Positions 28,723 to 38,908 of a DNA stretch of 64,000 nucleotides are shown one piece after another. The stretch spans positions 216,527 to 280,526 of the forward strand of contig NZ_JAOWKX010000006.1 of NCBI RefSeq assembly GCF_025751585.1, in the 5' to 3' direction. A model generated the notes under the pieces. It saw only the letters and a list, made by a program, of their open reading frames with translations, was not told where the DNA came from and made no database searches. The stretch comes from Fluctibacter corallii. GTDB lineage: Bacteria; Pseudomonadota; Gammaproteobacteria; Enterobacterales; Alteromonadaceae. Positions within the stretch are counted from its first letter, which is position 1; each line of letters opens with the position of its first letter. Position numbers and translations under genes: made by a program.

Positions 28723-29499
28723 ATGGTTACGCTCGAACAAATCATTGTTATCGCGGAAAAAGCAGGTAGCGCCATTTTAGAGATATACGGCCGAGACTTT
28801 GACATCAATACTAAGGCTGATGAAAGTCCGCTCACCGAAGCAGACTTGGCGTCACACAATATTATAGTTGACGAGCTCGCACAGCTGTCTGACCTTCCTA
28901 TCTTGTCGGAAGAGAGTGCAGATATTCCTTGGCAAACCCGCCAGAACTGGAAGGAATACTGGCTTGTTGACCCGCTTGATGGTACCAAAGAGTTTATCAA
29001 AAAAAATGGTGAATTCACGGTCAATATCGCACTAATAAAAGACGGTCGTCCCGTGATGGGCGTCGTTAATGCACCGGTTTTAGAAAAAACCTATGCAGGA
29101 AGCGAATCAGAAGGCGCATACGTTTTATTTCAAGGGAAAAAGTCCGCGATATCCCCTGCTCCACGTGAGCGCGATGAAACCTGGAAGGTAGTAGGCAGTC
29201 GCTCCCATCAAAGTGCAGACATTCAACGACTTCTTGAATCTCTCGATGGTGATTACGAACTCATCCCTATGGGCAGTTCGTTGAAACTATGTCTTATTGC
29301 CGAAGGCCAAGCCCATTTGTATCCGCGAATTGGCCCGACTTCAGAGTGGGACACAGCGGCAGCGCACGCTGTTGTTGAGGCAGCCGGTGCATACGTACAT
29401 GTGCTAGATGCGAAAACGTTAACTGCATCAGACGCCGAGCCTCTTCGGTACAATCAGAAAGAATCTCTTTTAAACCCGTATTTTTTAGTGAGCTGTTAA
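28723..29499 (+). CDS. cysQ: 3'(2'),5'-bisphosphate nucleotidase CysQ
   Basis: A 258-residue inositol-monophosphatase-superfamily enzyme that hydrolyses PAP, the by-product of PAPS reduction, to AMP. Metal-binding motifs are present: SEES (residue about 65), [10 protein letters not shown] (about 86-95) and [14 protein letters not shown] near the C-terminus. Its place between cysC and cysN links PAP removal directly to sulfate activation. Confidence 0.94.
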   Translation: MVTLEQIIVIAEKAGSAILEIYGRDFDINTKADESPLTEADLASHNIIVDELAQLSDLPILSEESADIPWQTRQNWKEYWLVDPLDGTKEFIKKNGEFTVNIALIKDGRPVMGVVNAPVLEKTYAGSESEGAYVLFQGKKSAISPAPRERDETWKVVGSRSHQSADIQRLLESLDGDYELIPMGSSLKLCLIAEGQAHLYPRIGPTSEWDTAAAHAVVEAAGAYVHVLDAKTLTASDAEPLRYNQKESLLNPYFLVSC

Positions 29500-29501
29500 T
29501 A

Positions 29502-30911
29502 ATGAATAGCCAAGACGAATTATTGCAATCCGATATTTTGAGTTACCTTGAACAACATGAGAAGAAAGACCTTCTCCGCTTTTTAACCTGTGGCAGTGTT
29601 GACGATGGAAAAAGCACCCTCATTGGTCGTTTATTGCATGACTCAAAAATGATTTATGAGGACCAACTGGCTGCCATCACAAAAGACAGTAAGAAAGTTG
29701 GAACAACCGGCGAAGCGGTTGATTTAGCCCTTCTGGTTGATGGCCTTCAATCAGAGCGCGAGCAAGGCATTACTATTGATGTTGCTTACCGTTACTTTTC
29801 AACTGAAAAGCGTAAATTTATTATCGCCGACACGCCAGGACATGAACAATACACCCGTAACATGGTAACCGGTGCGTCTACCTGCGATCTTGCCATTATT
29901 CTGGTCGATGCCAGAGGCGGCGTAAAAACGCAAACTAAGCGCCACTCATTTTTAGTGTCTCTGCTAGGTATCAAGCACGTTATCGTTGCCGTAAACAAAA
30001 TGGACTTAAAAGACTACAGCGAAACGGTTTACAACGACATTAAAGAGGATTACCTCGCATTCGCAGAAACATTGAATATTCCCGATATTCAGTTTGTACC
30101 GATCTCTGCGCTCGCAGGTGATAATGTAGTAAATAAGAGTGAAAACACCCCTTGGTATCAAGGCGACACACTCATGCATATGCTAGAAACTATTGAAATA
30201 GGTGAAGACAACAACACGAATGACTTCAGATTTCCGGTTCAATACGTAAATCGCCCTAACCTTGATTTTAGAGGGTTTGCTGGCACGGTAGTATCTGGCG
30301 AAATCGCCAAAGGTGATAGCATCACCGCGCTGCCTTCGGGTAAGCAGTCTCGAGTAAAAGCGATTGTAAATTTTGATGGCGAAAGTGAACATGCTCACGT
30401 ACCGCAAGCCACTACAATCACACTTGAAGACGAGATTGATATTTCACGCGGCGATATGATTGTGAAGTCTGACAATCTTCCTTTGCAAGGCACACAGTTC
30501 CAAACGCACTTGGTTTGGATGGCGGAAGAAGCAATGCTGCCAAATAAGCAATATGGATTTAAGTTTGCCACCAAGTTCGTTCAGGGAAGCGTATCTAATA
30601 TCCATCACTTGATCGATGTTAACACCATGGCGCATAAAGATGCTGTGCACATGCAATTAAATGAAATCGGGGTGGTTGATATTAAACTGACTCAGCAAAT
30701 CGCATGCGATCCATATGAAAAAAACCGTGCAACAGGCGCATTTATCGTAATAGACCGTCTTACCAACAGTACGGTAGGTGCTGGCATGATCATCGATGCG
30801 AAAGACGACGCAGCGACAGGTTCAGATTATTCAGAGTTTGAGCTTGAGTTCAATGCCTTGGTCAGAAAGCATTTCCCACATTGGAATGCCGTTGATATCA
30901 GTAAACTTTAA
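29502..30911 (+). CDS. cysN: sulfate adenylyltransferase subunit 1 (GTPase)
   Basis: A 469-residue EF-Tu-like GTPase subunit that drives ATP sulfurylase. GTPase motifs are [15 protein letters not shown] (G1), DTPGHEQY (G3) and NKMDL (G4), followed by two beta-barrel domains. It lacks a fused APS kinase domain. Two bases downstream of cysQ and seven before the permease gene. Confidence 0.96.
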   Translation: MNSQDELLQSDILSYLEQHEKKDLLRFLTCGSVDDGKSTLIGRLLHDSKMIYEDQLAAITKDSKKVGTTGEAVDLALLVDGLQSEREQGITIDVAYRYFSTEKRKFIIADTPGHEQYTRNMVTGASTCDLAIILVDARGGVKTQTKRHSFLVSLLGIKHVIVAVNKMDLKDYSETVYNDIKEDYLAFAETLNIPDIQFVPISALAGDNVVNKSENTPWYQGDTLMHMLETIEIGEDNNTNDFRFPVQYVNRPNLDFRGFAGTVVSGEIAKGDSITALPSGKQSRVKAIVNFDGESEHAHVPQATTITLEDEIDISRGDMIVKSDNLPLQGTQFQTHLVWMAEEAMLPNKQYGFKFATKFVQGSVSNIHHLIDVNTMAHKDAVHMQLNEIGVVDIKLTQQIACDPYEKNRATGAFIVIDRLTNSTVGAGMIIDAKDDAATGSDYSEFELEFNALVRKHFPHWNAVDISKL

Positions 30912-30918
30912 TTTGTAA

Positions 30919-32646
30919 ATGACCTTCCTTCCCTTTTTCGTCGCAGGTATTTTTACCCTAACCATCGCAGCGCTTGTGTTTTCTGGCAAGCGCCCTGCGA
31001 CAATTTTTGCGATATCAACATTAGCCCTAATTGCTGGGCAAGCCATCTCTGTCGAGAACGTGCTGCACAACTTAACCAACAAAGGCCTAATAACGTTGGT
31101 ATTGCTACTGTTAGTCAGTGCAGCCATTGACAAGACATCGTTGATGAAACGCGCGGGAAGGACATTATTAAATCCCAAATATTCAACCAACTATTGGAAG
31201 CTGTTCGGCGTCACATTTTTTTCTTCGGCATTTTTAAATAATACAGCTGTTGTCGCCAGTTTGACTGGTCCAATCAAGCAGAACCAGTATCATCCAGCAT
31301 CAAAACTGCTGCTGCCATTATCGTATGCGGCTATTCTCGGAGGAACGGTAACCTTAATTGGCACCTCGACTAACCTTATTGTTGACAGCTTTTTAGTAGA
31401 GGCAGGTCTACCGGGATTTAATTTTTGGGACTTCACCTTATTCGGTATGAGCGCAGGCTTGGTGTGTGGCGTGCTGATGTATTTTTTAAGCCGATTTTTG
31501 CCCGAAATAGATATTCAAAAAGAAGCCTATAAGTGTTATTTCATTGAAGCGAAAGTCAGTGAGGATTCAGAACTCGTAGGGAAAAGTGTTGAGCAAAACC
31601 ATTTAAGAAACTTGCCTGAACTGTTTTTAGTTGAAATTGTACGTAGAAAAAAACTTATCTCTCCTGTTACGCCAGATATGGTAATTGAATCTGGTGATAA
31701 ACTGATTTTCTCAGGCAACATCCAAAAAGTGGATGCCCTCAACCATATTAAAGGGCTCACCCTTTTCGCAGAAAGTAATGGATTATTGCGTGAAAACCTC
31801 ACTGAGGTAGTGGTAACCAATCGTGCACCTATTATTGGCCAAACCCTCAAGAAACTGGGGTTCAGAGCGATGTTTGACGCTGCGGTTGTGGCTATTCGTC
31901 GTGACGGTGAGCAACTGTCTGGGAAGCTGGGCGATATCGCGCTAAAATCTGGCGATTTTCTTTTGTTAGCTACTGGCTCTGACTTTGCTAGCCGAAACAA
32001 TATTAATAAAAACTTTTTCGTTCTCTCTGAACAGCGAATTACCCGAAAGCTCAATCCGTTTCAAAATACGTTGACCTTGGGCGGGTTTGGTATTGCTATC
32101 TTGCTCGCTGCCACCTCAGTCATCCCCCTATTTACAGCTCTGCTTTTCTTGCTAGCAGTACTTACCTTTACTGGTGTCACCAATAATGCTGAGATTAAAC
32201 GCACTTTGCCTGTAAATCTAATCATGGTCATTGTGGGCGCATTAAGTCTCGCCACCGCATTAGAAAGCGCAGGAGTCATCCATTACGTAATGGAAAGTGT
32301 GCACCCTATTCTATCTAGCATTTCGCCATTTTGGGCGCTTGTAGGTATCTATTTATTAACACTACTACTCACAGAGTTAGTGACCAATAATGCGGCGGCA
32401 GCATTGATGTTCCCATTCGCCTTGGGGGTCGTAAATGCCTTAAACACTGACTTGATGCCATTTGCGCTGGCAGTGGCATTTGGAGCCAGTGCCAGCTTTT
32501 TATCTCCGTATGGATATCAAACTAATTTGCTGGTATTCAGTGCGGGAAATTATCGTGTTAAAGACTTTTTACAGTTTGGACTCCCCATTTCATTGACTTA
32601 CTCCACTATTGTGCTGCTGATGCTAAAGTGGGCTTACGGGCTATAG
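30919..32646 (+). CDS. SLC13-family permease with RCK_C domains, likely sulfate importer
   Basis: A 575-residue membrane protein: hydrophobic segments at both ends enclose two soluble TrkA-C (RCK_C) domains at about residues 205-285 and 295-370 (ESGDKLIFSGN, KSGDFLLLATG). The transport regions carry paired NNTAVV and NNAAAA motifs of the DASS/SLC13 fold. As last gene of the cysDCQN operon it probably imports sulfate. The RCK_C pair may gate transport by a nucleotide signal; that is inference from the domain type. Confidence 0.88.
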   Translation: MTFLPFFVAGIFTLTIAALVFSGKRPATIFAISTLALIAGQAISVENVLHNLTNKGLITLVLLLLVSAAIDKTSLMKRAGRTLLNPKYSTNYWKLFGVTFFSSAFLNNTAVVASLTGPIKQNQYHPASKLLLPLSYAAILGGTVTLIGTSTNLIVDSFLVEAGLPGFNFWDFTLFGMSAGLVCGVLMYFLSRFLPEIDIQKEAYKCYFIEAKVSEDSELVGKSVEQNHLRNLPELFLVEIVRRKKLISPVTPDMVIESGDKLIFSGNIQKVDALNHIKGLTLFAESNGLLRENLTEVVVTNRAPIIGQTLKKLGFRAMFDAAVVAIRRDGEQLSGKLGDIALKSGDFLLLATGSDFASRNNINKNFFVLSEQRITRKLNPFQNTLTLGGFGIAILLAATSVIPLFTALLFLLAVLTFTGVTNNAEIKRTLPVNLIMVIVGALSLATALESAGVIHYVMESVHPILSSISPFWALVGIYLLTLLLTELVTNNAAAALMFPFALGVVNALNTDLMPFALAVAFGASASFLSPYGYQTNLLVFSAGNYRVKDFLQFGLPISLTYSTIVLLMLKWAYGL

Positions 32647-32721
32647 AAAAAAGCCCCAAATAAGTAAATAACAATAGACAGGAATACTGTTTCTCCTCAA
32701 CGCTTTTCAGTATTCTCTTCG

Positions 32722-33015
32722 TTATTGTATAAGTTGAGTTAATACATGGTAATTCTCATGTTCAACACGTTCATATGTCCCCTCGTCCACTACAATAGTG
32801 TGAAATTCAGCTTCGCCGTCATCGTTAACGAAGTTCACTTCTAGCCAATGTTGGCCATGTTCATCAATATACCAAACACGCCATAGCAAGCTCGAATTAA
32901 CCAACCTTTGGTAAATCATATACGTACTGTAAAGATCAGAGTCCGGGTCTTCCGCCGCCTTCTGTAAATCGTAAGGTAATGATGTGACACTAATAAGATA
33001 ATCAATTTGTATCAT
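32722..33015 (-). CDS. hypothetical protein, 97 aa
   Basis: An acidic cytoplasmic protein without signal peptide or recognised domain (MIQIDYLISVTSLPYDLQ at the start; WYIDEHGQHWLEVNFVND in the middle suggests a small beta-rich fold). The ATG at 33015 is preferred over the TTG at 33033. It lies downstream of the NatAB genes on the same strand, 43 bases after natB, so it may be the last gene of that operon. Confidence 0.6.
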   Translation of the reverse strand: MIQIDYLISVTSLPYDLQKAAEDPDSDLYSTYMIYQRLVNSSLLWRVWYIDEHGQHWLEVNFVNDDGEAEFHTIVVDEGTYERVEHENYHVLTQLIQ

Positions 33016-33058
33016 TTTCTTTTGATTACACAATCAGATGCTACTAATTGTATGAAGT

Positions 33059-34252
33059 CTAACGGAACAAGACTGTTTCACGATTAAACCAACGCACACA
33101 AAACACAATAAGCCCCCCAGCTATCAAAGCTGTCGAAGCCAATATACCGACCAATTGATAGTAATCCATTGTACCTTTAATCAACTCTTTGATTGCTAAA
33201 GAAACATTCGTTAGAGGAACCCATGCCCATACCCCCTTTAATTCAACGCCAGGTAACATTGCCAATATGATAGGAAAAATAACAACAAATACGAGCGCAC
33301 CTGAATAGCTTTGTGCCTCTTTGTAGCTGCGTGCGTAAATGGACAAACTGAGTAACACTGCCGCAAAAATGGCCACCACAGGTACCAACATTAAAAACAT
33401 TAAAAAGAAATCTATAGCGCCAATAGATGCCATAAATTCCGAAACAAACGCGATGGCAAGTCCTTGGCTGAGCACCGTCCCCCAAAGCGCAATACTCGAT
33501 ATGGTAGTGAGCGCGGCCATGACCCCAGCAGTGGCAATCGTGAAGAATTTTCCCATCACCAATTTGTGCCGCTCAATCGGCGAAATTAATAATGTTTCTA
33601 ACGTGCCACGTTCTTTTTCACCTGCACCGATATCAGCTGCTGGATACATTGCGCCTTGAAGGCATAAAATGAAAATCAAATACGGGATCAAGCCGCCAAT
33701 TTTCTCCCCCCAGTTTTCTCGTTTGTCTGCCACATCAACCTTCGTCAACACAATGGGTTGCAAGACCGCTTGCTGCTGTGCATCAGACAAATTAACGGCA
33801 GCGAATGCCGTCTCTCTTAACCGCGCAGTATGCTTATCTACTATCGACTTCAAACGAGTTTCAACTAGATTCAAACCTGCGTCATTTAGATACATTTTTA
33901 GAGTTATCTGCCCTGATTCAAGAATGTTGTTTGAATAGTTATCCGGTATCTCAAGGACAAAATCTACATTGCCAGCTCTAATTTCAGCGTGAAAGTTGTC
34001 AGAAGTGACTTTTTCCGAACGGGAAAAATATGCTGAGGTTTCAAGCGCCTGAACCAATTCAGGAGCATACTGCTCACCGACAATATGATAGTAGAGTGTT
34101 TTTGACTCTGCTTGTTGAATTGCTTTACTGGAAAAATACCCCACGACACCTGCCAAGGCCGGAAATATGATAATGGGCAATGCAATCATGAAAAACAGTG
34201 TTTTCCGATCTCGCAAGAGTTCTAGCATTTCTTTCTTAAAAACCATCCACAT
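33059..34252 (-). CDS. natB: ABC transporter permease, NatB type
   Basis: A 397-residue ABC-2 permease: one N-terminal membrane helix (MIALPIIIFPALAGVVGYFS), a large extracytoplasmic domain (about 45-180) and five or six C-terminal helices. Conserved family block GAGEKERGTLETLLISPIER is present. NatB with NatA exports Na+ in Bacillus; the substrate here is unproven. It follows its ATPase gene by six bases. Confidence 0.86.
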   Translation of the reverse strand: MWMVFKKEMLELLRDRKTLFFMIALPIIIFPALAGVVGYFSSKAIQQAESKTLYYHIVGEQYAPELVQALETSAYFSRSEKVTSDNFHAEIRAGNVDFVLEIPDNYSNNILESGQITLKMYLNDAGLNLVETRLKSIVDKHTARLRETAFAAVNLSDAQQQAVLQPIVLTKVDVADKRENWGEKIGGLIPYLIFILCLQGAMYPAADIGAGEKERGTLETLLISPIERHKLVMGKFFTIATAGVMAALTTISSIALWGTVLSQGLAIAFVSEFMASIGAIDFFLMFLMLVPVVAIFAAVLLSLSIYARSYKEAQSYSGALVFVVIFPIILAMLPGVELKGVWAWVPLTNVSLAIKELIKGTMDYYQLVGILASTALIAGGLIVFCVRWFNRETVLFR

Positions 34253-34258
34253 GTTTAT

Positions 34259-35071
34259 TTAACCCCTTTCACTTGCTACCGAATGATGAGCAGCGTGCTC
34301 TTGCGAGAGACACGTTAGAAAACTGTCGTGAAGTGAGCCACTTGCTAGCCCACGGAACGCGCTAATACTGTCGTCGAATTTAGTCTCGCCTTTATCAATC
34401 ACCGTCACGCGGTCGCACAATTCAGCCACTTCATCGAGATGATGAGTAGAAAATATCACTGGCGTGCCCGCGTCTTTTAAGCTTCTAACAAAGTTCAGCA
34501 CAGTTTGTGTGGCCATAATGTCTAAGCCAGTTGTTGGCTCATCTAGTATCACCACATCTGGATTGTGAATAACGGCACGGGCTATAGAGGTTTTTTGCTT
34601 CATTCCTGTCGAGAAATTTTCACATCGGCGATCTAAAAACGTATCTAGGTCGAGTAACTCACTAAGCGTGTCTATTTTATTTGCAATGTCGACGTTAGAC
34701 ATGCCGTGCAATTGTCCGAAATAAGCAATATTTTCGCGTCCAGTGAGTCGTCCATACAATCCTGTTGTGCCCGAAAGAAAACCAATTTTTCGGCGTGCAA
34801 TAACGGGGTTAGACACCACATCAGTCCCGTTAATAAGAATGTGTCCAGAGTCAGGTTGAAGTGCAGTAGATAGCATTCTCAACGTCGTCGTTTTTCCCGC
34901 TCCATTAGGGCCCAGTAATCCAAGCACTTCACCTTTACCACATTGGAAAGAGACATTCTGCACAGAGTGAAAAAAACGTCCTTTCATGCGCGGATCTTTT
35001 TTCTCGGATTCACTGAGTTTTTTAGGGTTCTCAATTGAGAAACGTTTCGCCAATTGGCGTATTTCAATCAT
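34259..35071 (-). CDS. natA: ABC transporter ATP-binding protein, NatA type
   Basis: A 270-residue ATPase with Walker A GPNGAGKTTT, Q-loop region, signature NFSTGMKQKTS (the variant common in NatA and drug-export ATPases), Walker B VVILDEPTTGLD and the switch His in STHHLDEV. Together with the downstream permease it forms an exporter. The N-terminal ~35 residues carry a short insertion (NPKKLSESEKKDPRMKGR) ahead of the usual beta-strand. Confidence 0.87.
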   Translation of the reverse strand: MIEIRQLAKRFSIENPKKLSESEKKDPRMKGRFFHSVQNVSFQCGKGEVLGLLGPNGAGKTTTLRMLSTALQPDSGHILINGTDVVSNPVIARRKIGFLSGTTGLYGRLTGRENIAYFGQLHGMSNVDIANKIDTLSELLDLDTFLDRRCENFSTGMKQKTSIARAVIHNPDVVILDEPTTGLDIMATQTVLNFVRSLKDAGTPVIFSTHHLDEVAELCDRVTVIDKGETKFDDSISAFRGLASGSLHDSFLTCLSQEHAAHHSVASERG

Positions 35072-35297
35072 TTCTTTATCCTTCTTATTGTGCAGCCTTC
35101 CTTAGGCTCGGCAGAATAATACTATTTATTCTATTTTTATCTTTTATTACGAACGTCCTGTTAATTGTGCAAGAATATACACTTGTAAAGACTAATCTTT
35201 AAGTGAATTGTGCTTTGCTCTCAATAAGCAAATACATCCTTTTGGGGAGACAACGCATACAACATTGAAGAAATAAATATCAAAAAGGGACAATCAA

Positions 35298-36011
35298 GTG
35301 GAAAAAGTGAGTAATCCGTTTCAAGCATGCAGCGATATATTTTTCAAACCTAACCGCGTCTTTGCAACCTTAGCAGACACACACAACTGGTCGTGGGTTG
35401 CGTTTATTATTGTGGTAGTCATGGGCGTATTGCCATCTTACCTGTACTTTAACCTTGTCGATTTTGATTGGTACAGAGAATTACTCGTTCAAGCGAACCT
35501 AGGAGATGTCAGCCCATCTGAACAAAATCAAATGCGAAATAGCATCACGAAAGACGCAACACTCACATTTTCATTGGTTGCCGGCATTATTGGCGTAATA
35601 ATCGTCAATTCCGTACTTGCCCTTTACTTGAATCTCGTCACTAAGTCCGACGAAGAAAATGTCAATGGTTTTACCGACTGGTACGGGTTTACCTGGTGGG
35701 TCGGGCTGCCCGTTGTTGTGAATTCTCTCTTAGCGTTGATGTTGCTACTTTTTGCGCAAGATCAGCAAATATCGCCGTCGTATATTGTGCCGACTTCATT
35801 GGCATTCATTTTAGGACTAGATATGCAAAACGACTGGTTTGGACTATGCAGCGCTATCCGCCTGGATGCGATCTGGTCTATTTACCTGATTGCAGTGGGC
35901 ATATGTCAATGGACAAACTTTTCCAAAAATAAAGCATTTATGGTTGCAGCATTACCCTATTCTGTAATTTGGGGAGTTTGGTTTATGTTGTCATTAGGCA
36001 GCAACGGTTAA
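35298..36011 (+). CDS. YIP1-family membrane protein
   Basis: A 237-residue protein with five predicted membrane helices, recognised as Yip1-like from the layout and the N-terminal NPFQACSDIFFKPNRVFATL. Bacterial Yip1 proteins have no agreed function. The start is GTG with AAAAGGGA upstream. It is divergent from natA and convergent with the DUF3025 gene, ten bases apart. Confidence 0.8.
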   Translation: MEKVSNPFQACSDIFFKPNRVFATLADTHNWSWVAFIIVVVMGVLPSYLYFNLVDFDWYRELLVQANLGDVSPSEQNQMRNSITKDATLTFSLVAGIIGVIIVNSVLALYLNLVTKSDEENVNGFTDWYGFTWWVGLPVVVNSLLALMLLLFAQDQQISPSYIVPTSLAFILGLDMQNDWFGLCSAIRLDAIWSIYLIAVGICQWTNFSKNKAFMVAALPYSVIWGVWFMLSLGSNG

Positions 36012-36020
36012 CCTCGTACG

Positions 36021-36815
36021 TCACGTTCGTCTTGGTCTAAAGTAATCGCGATTTTCGTAAAATTGGGGATCGCGATTTGCCTCCCACCATTCAGGGATCC
36101 CTAAAAGAGGAATCGGCTTTAACACACGAGGCATAGAAAACAGGTCTTGGTCACGAATCTGACTAACAAGACGTTCATCTAAATGTATGAGCTGTTTTTC
36201 AAATGGCAAAGTAAAAAACGCATCACTTACTTCTACCGCCAACCACTTTCCAGTCAGGCCAATAAAAGGTTCAAGCAACATCTCTAAATTGGCGTGTCCG
36301 AACACAAAGGGTTTAATGACTGTCCCCCAGCATTGCCTATTCTCAACAAAAATCTCATGCCAAGCATGTTCACGTAATAAATCTAATAGTTCGACTTCCG
36401 ACACAGCTAATACTATACCGCACTCATCAAAATGCGTGACGCGATTGCGCCGAGGCGTACGGGGGTTCACTCCAAACTCAGAGATGTCTTGCATATGAAT
36501 ATGGTTAAGCAGCCGCTTCGTTTGCGGAAACATATGCCAAACCAAACCATTGAATAAGTCATGCCAACTCTGTGGACGAGTAGGCACTTTCCCTGTATGA
36601 GCAATAATCTCCTCATAATACATGTCGCTTTTCGGCATGTTGTCTTGGCATACAAAATCAGGCACATCATACGATGAGTGTTTAATAGACATCGTATTTA
36701 AACCTTCAGCATTAGGCCATTCCTCATACTGTAACAATGGAAACTGAGACACAATTTCTTGAAATGGTGGTATCAAATGGCGTAGATGAAGAGGCGTATT
36801 CCAAGGCTGTTTCAT
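36021..36815 (-). CDS. DUF3025 domain-containing protein
   Basis: A 264-residue cytoplasmic protein with the family signature RPQSWHDLFNGLVWHMFPQTK and the later VTHFDECGIVLA, recognised as DUF3025. Function unknown. The ATG at 36815 (MKQPWNTPL) is preferred over an in-frame codon at 36830. Monocistronic as far as can be seen. Confidence 0.82.
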   Translation of the reverse strand: MKQPWNTPLHLRHLIPPFQEIVSQFPLLQYEEWPNAEGLNTMSIKHSSYDVPDFVCQDNMPKSDMYYEEIIAHTGKVPTRPQSWHDLFNGLVWHMFPQTKRLLNHIHMQDISEFGVNPRTPRRNRVTHFDECGIVLAVSEVELLDLLREHAWHEIFVENRQCWGTVIKPFVFGHANLEMLLEPFIGLTGKWLAVEVSDAFFTLPFEKQLIHLDERLVSQIRDQDLFSMPRVLKPIPLLGIPEWWEANRDPQFYENRDYFRPRRT

Positions 36816-36993
36816 AAGACGACTACACAAGGTTTAAAAGTCACGACACTTAGCCCAATTGCCATTACCTAATCGCGTTTGCACGCACGCATACGATGAA
36901 TACATGCATTTCATAGACGTGACTGGGTAGAGTCAACGAGCGAGATTATTTATACTGTTGCCCGACACTATGTACAACAACAAGAGAACCAAC

Positions 36994-38637
36994 ATGAAAC
37001 ACACGTTGTCTTTTTCTCTTGCCTGTTCAGTTGTGCTTTTGGCGGGTTGCTCTAAACCTGCCGAAGAGGCATCAACGACGGCCAAGACCAGCAATTTCGA
37101 AGAAGTTTACCAGAACATCTCTGAAGACGCTCTAAGAACACATACGAAAACACTAGCCTCTGACGAATTTGAAGGACGTTTACCCACAACGAAAGGAGAA
37201 GAGTTAACCCTGGATTACCTTGTTTCCCACTTCAAAAAGCTCGGTTTAAAACCTGGTAATGGCGATAGTTACTTGCAACCTGTTGAGTTACTTGAGATTA
37301 CTGCAAAGCCTGAAATGACATTAACAATGGGCTCCCAGTCGCTCACTTATAAAGAGAACATGGTGGCGTCCACCAAGCGTGAACAAGAGTTTGTTTCTTT
37401 AAAAGCATCAGACATTGTCTTTGTAGGCTACGGTGTCAATGCACCAGAGTATGGCTGGAACGACTACGAAGGCCTTGATGTAAAAGGGAAAACGGTTATC
37501 GTATTGGTCAACGATCCGGGCTTTGAAAATCCTGAAGGCGATAAATTCCAAGGAAAAACGATGACCTATTATGGTCGCTGGAGCTACAAATATGAAGAAG
37601 CCAGCCGCCAAGGTGCAGAAGCGGCGATTATCGTTCACGAAGATGCGCCAGCGTCTTATGGCTGGTCAGTGGTCGCTAACAGTTGGAGCGGTCCTCAATA
37701 CAGCTTAGTCACAGAAAACGGGAATGCTGATCGCGTGGCCGTTGAAGGCTGGATCTCTTTAGATGCGGCTAAACGCGTTTTTGCTGAAGCAGGATTAGAC
37801 TTCGCCAAAGAAAAACAAAAAGCCCTCAATGGCCCTCATCATCAGCCGCTAAACCTACAGGCTTCTATCGATATTAGCAGCACATTGAAAAGCTCTAAAA
37901 GCTATAACGTGATTGCAACAGTAGAAGGTAGCAAAGCACCAGATGAGCACATTATTTATACCGCGCATTGGGATCACCTTGGTGCAGATCCGTCTAAAGA
38001 AGGCGATCACATCTATAACGGCGCGCACGATAACGCCACAGGTACAGCTGCGAGTATTGTTATGGCTGATGCATTTATGCAATTAAACCAGCGTCCAGAG
38101 CGTTCTGTTACGTTCTTGCTTGTTACCGCAGAAGAACAAGGCTTATTGGGCTCTAAGTACTATGCAGAAAACCCTGTCATTCCGCTGAATAAAACAGTGG
38201 CAAACATCAATATGGATGCAATGAATATCTTAGGTAAAACCAAAGATGTATCTGTGATCGGTATGGGCAAATCAGAGCTTGAGCAGTACCTTGAAAGCGC
38301 AGCAACAAAACAAAACCGTGTATTAAAGCAAGAGTCTAAGCCTGAAGCTGGCTACTATTACCGTTCTGATCATTTCAGCTTTGCCAAAAAGGGCGTACCA
38401 GCATTGTATGCTAAAGGAGGCGCAGAGCCGATTAATGAAGAAACAGCACAATACCGTAAACGTATGGGCTTAATTCAGCGTGGATGCTACCATCAGGTGT
38501 GCGATCAGTACCGCGAAAATTGGGACTTTGGCGGCATTCACGAAGATACCCAGTTACTATTCGATGTAGGCTACCATATTGCCATATCTGACAGCTGGCC
38601 AAACTGGCGCGCAGAAAGCGAATTCCAGCGTCCATAG
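36994..38637 (+). CDS. M28-family metallopeptidase lipoprotein
   Basis: A 547-residue protein with a lipoprotein signal (LLAGC) and AGAGAA before the ATG at 36994, which is chosen over 36958 because the signal peptide starts there. A PA-type insert (about residues 140-280) precedes the M28 zinc aminopeptidase domain. Metal ligands are visible: AHWDHLG, HDNATG, EEQGLLGS, NMDAMN and DHFSF. It likely trims peptides in the periplasm or at the outer membrane. A terminator-like hairpin follows. Confidence 0.9.
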   Translation: MKHTLSFSLACSVVLLAGCSKPAEEASTTAKTSNFEEVYQNISEDALRTHTKTLASDEFEGRLPTTKGEELTLDYLVSHFKKLGLKPGNGDSYLQPVELLEITAKPEMTLTMGSQSLTYKENMVASTKREQEFVSLKASDIVFVGYGVNAPEYGWNDYEGLDVKGKTVIVLVNDPGFENPEGDKFQGKTMTYYGRWSYKYEEASRQGAEAAIIVHEDAPASYGWSVVANSWSGPQYSLVTENGNADRVAVEGWISLDAAKRVFAEAGLDFAKEKQKALNGPHHQPLNLQASIDISSTLKSSKSYNVIATVEGSKAPDEHIIYTAHWDHLGADPSKEGDHIYNGAHDNATGTAASIVMADAFMQLNQRPERSVTFLLVTAEEQGLLGSKYYAENPVIPLNKTVANINMDAMNILGKTKDVSVIGMGKSELEQYLESAATKQNRVLKQESKPEAGYYYRSDHFSFAKKGVPALYAKGGAEPINEETAQYRKRMGLIQRGCYHQVCDQYRENWDFGGIHEDTQLLFDVGYHIAISDSWPNWRAESEFQRP

Positions 38638-38649
38638 TGACAATTACTC

Positions 38650-38685
38650 ACGATGCGGCTTCTCGTCGCATCGTTGCTCCCCTTT
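38650..38685 (+). terminator. probable terminator of the M28 peptidase gene
   Basis: ACGATGCG (38650-38657) pairs with CGCATCGT (38667-38674), followed by TGCTCCCCTTTTT. It is 13 bases after the stop codon; the T run is slightly displaced. Confidence 0.55.
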
Positions 38686-38830
38686 TTCCCCTACTATTCT
38701 CATAACCTCTATTCTTTGTCTTTATTCTCGTCATTTGTAATAAAACTACATTTAATACTTGCAATTTGTAATCAGACTGGCACATTCAAAGGCTGGATGA
38801 AATTTTCTGTCAAACCTTTCTCCAGAAATA

Positions 38831-38863
38831 TTTATCTCGAATTTAACTTTTTTCCGAGATAAA
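38831..38863. promoter_or_regulatory. inverted repeat in the asnB leader
   Basis: TTTATCTCG (38831-38839) and CGAGATAAA (38855-38863) are perfectly complementary with a 15-base AT-rich loop, ending 46 bases before asnB. It may be an operator or a leader hairpin; it is too close to the gene to be the terminator of the peptidase gene, which has its own. Confidence 0.4.
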
Positions 38864-38908
38864 TCATTTAAACATTTTATTTTTTAATCAAAAGAGAGAT
38901 CGTTTCCT

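Noticed and set aside
32682..32715. Inverted repeat GAATACTG/CAGTATTC after the sulfate operon as its terminator
   Set aside because: The stem is short and AT-rich with an 18-base loop and no T run; it may contribute but cannot be supported.
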